The position numbers and the translations under genes are program-made. Below the pieces are notes generated by a model. The model was not told the DNA's origin, did not search any database, and was given only the letters and a program-made list of their open reading frames with translations. 14,482 nt of DNA from JANWLD01 sp036278875 (GTDB lineage: Bacteria; Patescibacteriota; Saccharimonadia; Saccharimonadales; 2-12-FULL-41-12). The DNA is taken from positions 1 through 14,482 of the forward strand of contig DASUKF010000019.1 in NCBI GenBank assembly GCA_036278875.1. Direction: 5' to 3'. This document shows, in pieces, positions 13,504-14,482 of the stretch (position 1 is the stretch's first letter; every line of letters starts with the position of its first letter).

Positions 13504-13920
13504 ATGGCGGATGTGTTTAGTGTCAAAAAACGTAGTGAAATTATGTCTCGTATTCGTTCCAAAGATACAGTTGCGGAGCGTATAGTTTTTAAATATTTAA
13601 GACAACATAAAATTTATTTTCAGAAGCACTATAGCAAAGTTCCAGGCAAACCAGATGTGGCATTGCCGCGTAAAAAGAAGGCAGTATTTGTTGATGGGGA
13701 TTTTTGGCATGGCAGGGATTATAAGAGATTATTCAGAACAAGGCCCAAAAGTGATTATTGGATTGGAAAAATTAAATACAATATGGAAAGAGACTTAAAA
13801 AATCGAAAATTTTTAAAGGATAATGACTGGCAGATTTTAACTGTTTGGGAGACTGATATAAAGAGAAAAAAGACCCAGAATGAAGAATTGGAAAAAATAG
13901 CGAAATTCCTTAAAACCTGA
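13504..13920 (+). CDS. Vsr-type very-short-patch mismatch endonuclease lacking the zinc site
   Basis: Vsr nicks DNA next to T:G mismatches made when 5-methylcytosine deaminates, so its gene often travels with cytosine methyltransferases. The 138 residues line up with E. coli Vsr from residue 1 to 117 without a gap. Kept are Asp51 (PGKPD), the intercalating Phe67-Trp68 and Trp86, His69, and the RD and VWE motifs. Changed are His64 to Asp and all four zinc ligands known from E. coli: Cys66 to Asp, His71 to Arg, Cys73 to Tyr, Cys117 to Thr. The fold must be held without that zinc. Members with FWHG-R in this place do exist in restriction-modification loci. It has its own -10 and lies 28 bases after the endonuclease gene. 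Activity as a nicking or restriction-like enzyme instead of a repair enzyme is possible. Confidence 0.88.
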   Translation: MADVFSVKKRSEIMSRIRSKDTVAERIVFKYLRQHKIYFQKHYSKVPGKPDVALPRKKKAVFVDGDFWHGRDYKRLFRTRPKSDYWIGKIKYNMERDLKNRKFLKDNDWQILTVWETDIKRKKTQNEELEKIAKFLKT

Positions 13921-13961
13921 CCGGTAAATCAGGATAGCCCTTCCAAGTTCTTCGCTTATGC

Positions 13962-13991
13962 TTGCGTAAATACAAGTTAATAAAAGATAAT
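13962..13991 (+). promoter_or_regulatory. Possible promoter of the 14012 gene
   Basis: TTGCGT (13962-13967) and GATAAT (13986-13991) are 18 bases apart. Transcription would start near 13998, giving a short leader of about 14 bases. Confidence 0.4.
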
Positions 13992-14011
13992 ATATTCTCT
14001 GAATAACAGAT

Positions 14012-14452
14012 ATGAGTAATCCGGAAATAGACGCCAGAGTTGTGAAGTGGGCTTTTGACGGGTATTTGCCTTATGGCAGTTACCCCGAAGCTGTCGTAGA
14101 AGATATGAACGAAGGTTCTTCTGAACATATGGAAGAAACGGTAGCTTTAAGCCATTTTTATACCCGTAGCAAAAAGGGTGATTTGCGCATGTGCGAGTTC
14201 TCGCCGGAGGATATAGTCCAGGGAGAATTCAGAAGGTTCGAACTGACCGAAAATGGTCTGCACCTGCCGGTGGGCATAAGAATGAATGTTAATCTGGTCC
14301 CCGGGAGCAGTCCGGGCATAACAAGGGAAGAAGTCGTGCCGTTATGGAGCGAGCGCGCAGAATCTCTAAGAATACCTAACTTTGACTACCGCCGGACAGG
14401 CGGATCAATCTGGAAAAAGGTTCTGGAGAGCAGAATGCGAATGCGCCTTTAA
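14012..14452 (+). CDS. Hypothetical protein, unrecognised family
   Basis: This is a 146-residue soluble protein with no recognised domain, complete within the window. Visible elements are DARVVKWAFDGYLPYGSYPE near the N-terminus, then VALSHFYTR, LRMCEFSPEDIVQ, LTENGLHLPVG and VNLVPG. The order strand, xxED, ENGLHL, then a strand ending in Pro matches that in the proteins at 6414 and 7903. The C-terminus is basic (about 130-146, with several Arg). Codon use returns to that of the chromosomal background, which marks the right edge of the island between 13920 and here. Confidence 0.72.
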   Translation: MSNPEIDARVVKWAFDGYLPYGSYPEAVVEDMNEGSSEHMEETVALSHFYTRSKKGDLRMCEFSPEDIVQGEFRRFELTENGLHLPVGIRMNVNLVPGSSPGITREEVVPLWSERAESLRIPNFDYRRTGGSIWKKVLESRMRMRL

Positions 14453-14482
14453 AGAAGTACGACGGGGTAGGGGCCCCAGCCG

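Larger units (their letters stand above)
8933..13920 (+). other. Acquired defence island (toxin-antitoxin/TIR module plus restriction-modification module)
   Basis: From the end of DUF998 to the end of the Vsr gene the DNA is clearly more AT-rich, with A/T-ending codons, than the genes on either side. All eight genes point the same way and those I recognise belong to defence or toxin families. Two modules can be told apart: 8933-11331, bracketed by the 22-bp repeat, and 11354-13920. No integrase, transposase or tRNA gene is in the window, so the mode of entry is not shown. Confidence 0.75.

Noticed and set aside
1..14482. CRISPR array
   Set aside because: No regularly spaced repeats occur; the only sizeable direct repeat found is the 22-mer, present twice and 2.4 kb apart.
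14453..14482. GC-rich palindrome GGGGCCCC at the window edge (14470-14477) as terminator or RNA start
   Set aside because: The sequence ends before a T-run or a longer stem could be seen, so nothing can be concluded.

Overview
The window looks like part of a small-genome bacterium of the candidate phyla radiation. Saccharibacteria (TM7) or a close relative is my best guess, not a proof. The reasons are: an FtsEX/PcsB-type coiled-coil CHAP hydrolase next to a CtpA-type protease; a DUF998 membrane protein; several small proteins I cannot place in any family; frequent ATA isoleucine codons; and a striking number of genes whose start codon lies only 6-9 bases after a -10 hexamer, which implies leaderless mRNAs. 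TGA is used as a normal stop (for example in the ATGA overlap at 12483-12486), so this is not a UGA=Gly genome of the SR1/Gracilibacteria type.

Bases 1-6116 are housekeeping. On the + strand are a secreted coiled-coil CHAP peptidoglycan hydrolase, an S41 carboxyl-terminal processing protease, CTP synthase (pyrG) and a receiver-only response regulator. Converging on these from the - strand are a TRM11-like RNA methyltransferase and ribosomal protein L27 (rpmA). Bases 6117-6413 hold no intact gene; they contain the divergent promoters, a hairpin and a short - strand reading frame interrupted by a TGA. Bases 6414-8238 carry three unrecognised genes, each with its own promoter. DUF998 (8258-8923) follows.

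Bases 8933-13920 are visibly more AT-rich and form a defence island with two modules. Module 1 (8958-11319) is an operon-like run: a HigB/RelE-type toxin, a HigA-type HTH antitoxin, an unrecognised beta-rich protein, a three-helix membrane protein and a ThsB/MTH538-type TIR-like protein. It is bracketed by a perfect 22-bp direct repeat (8911-8932 and 11332-11353) whose left copy forms the end of the DUF998 gene. Module 2 (11368-13920) is a type II restriction-modification set: a 5-methylcytosine methyltransferase overlapping by 4 bases a probable restriction endonuclease, then a Vsr-type endonuclease with its own promoter. After the island the background resumes with another unrecognised gene (14012-14452), which may be distantly related to those before the island.

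The most interesting candidate system is module 1. A TIR-like enzyme (possible nucleotide-signal producer), a small membrane protein (possible effector) and a beta-rich protein (possible sensor) are translationally linked to a toxin-antitoxin pair, under a promoter carrying a palindromic operator, inside direct repeats. I know of no named system with exactly this gene set, but I could not search.
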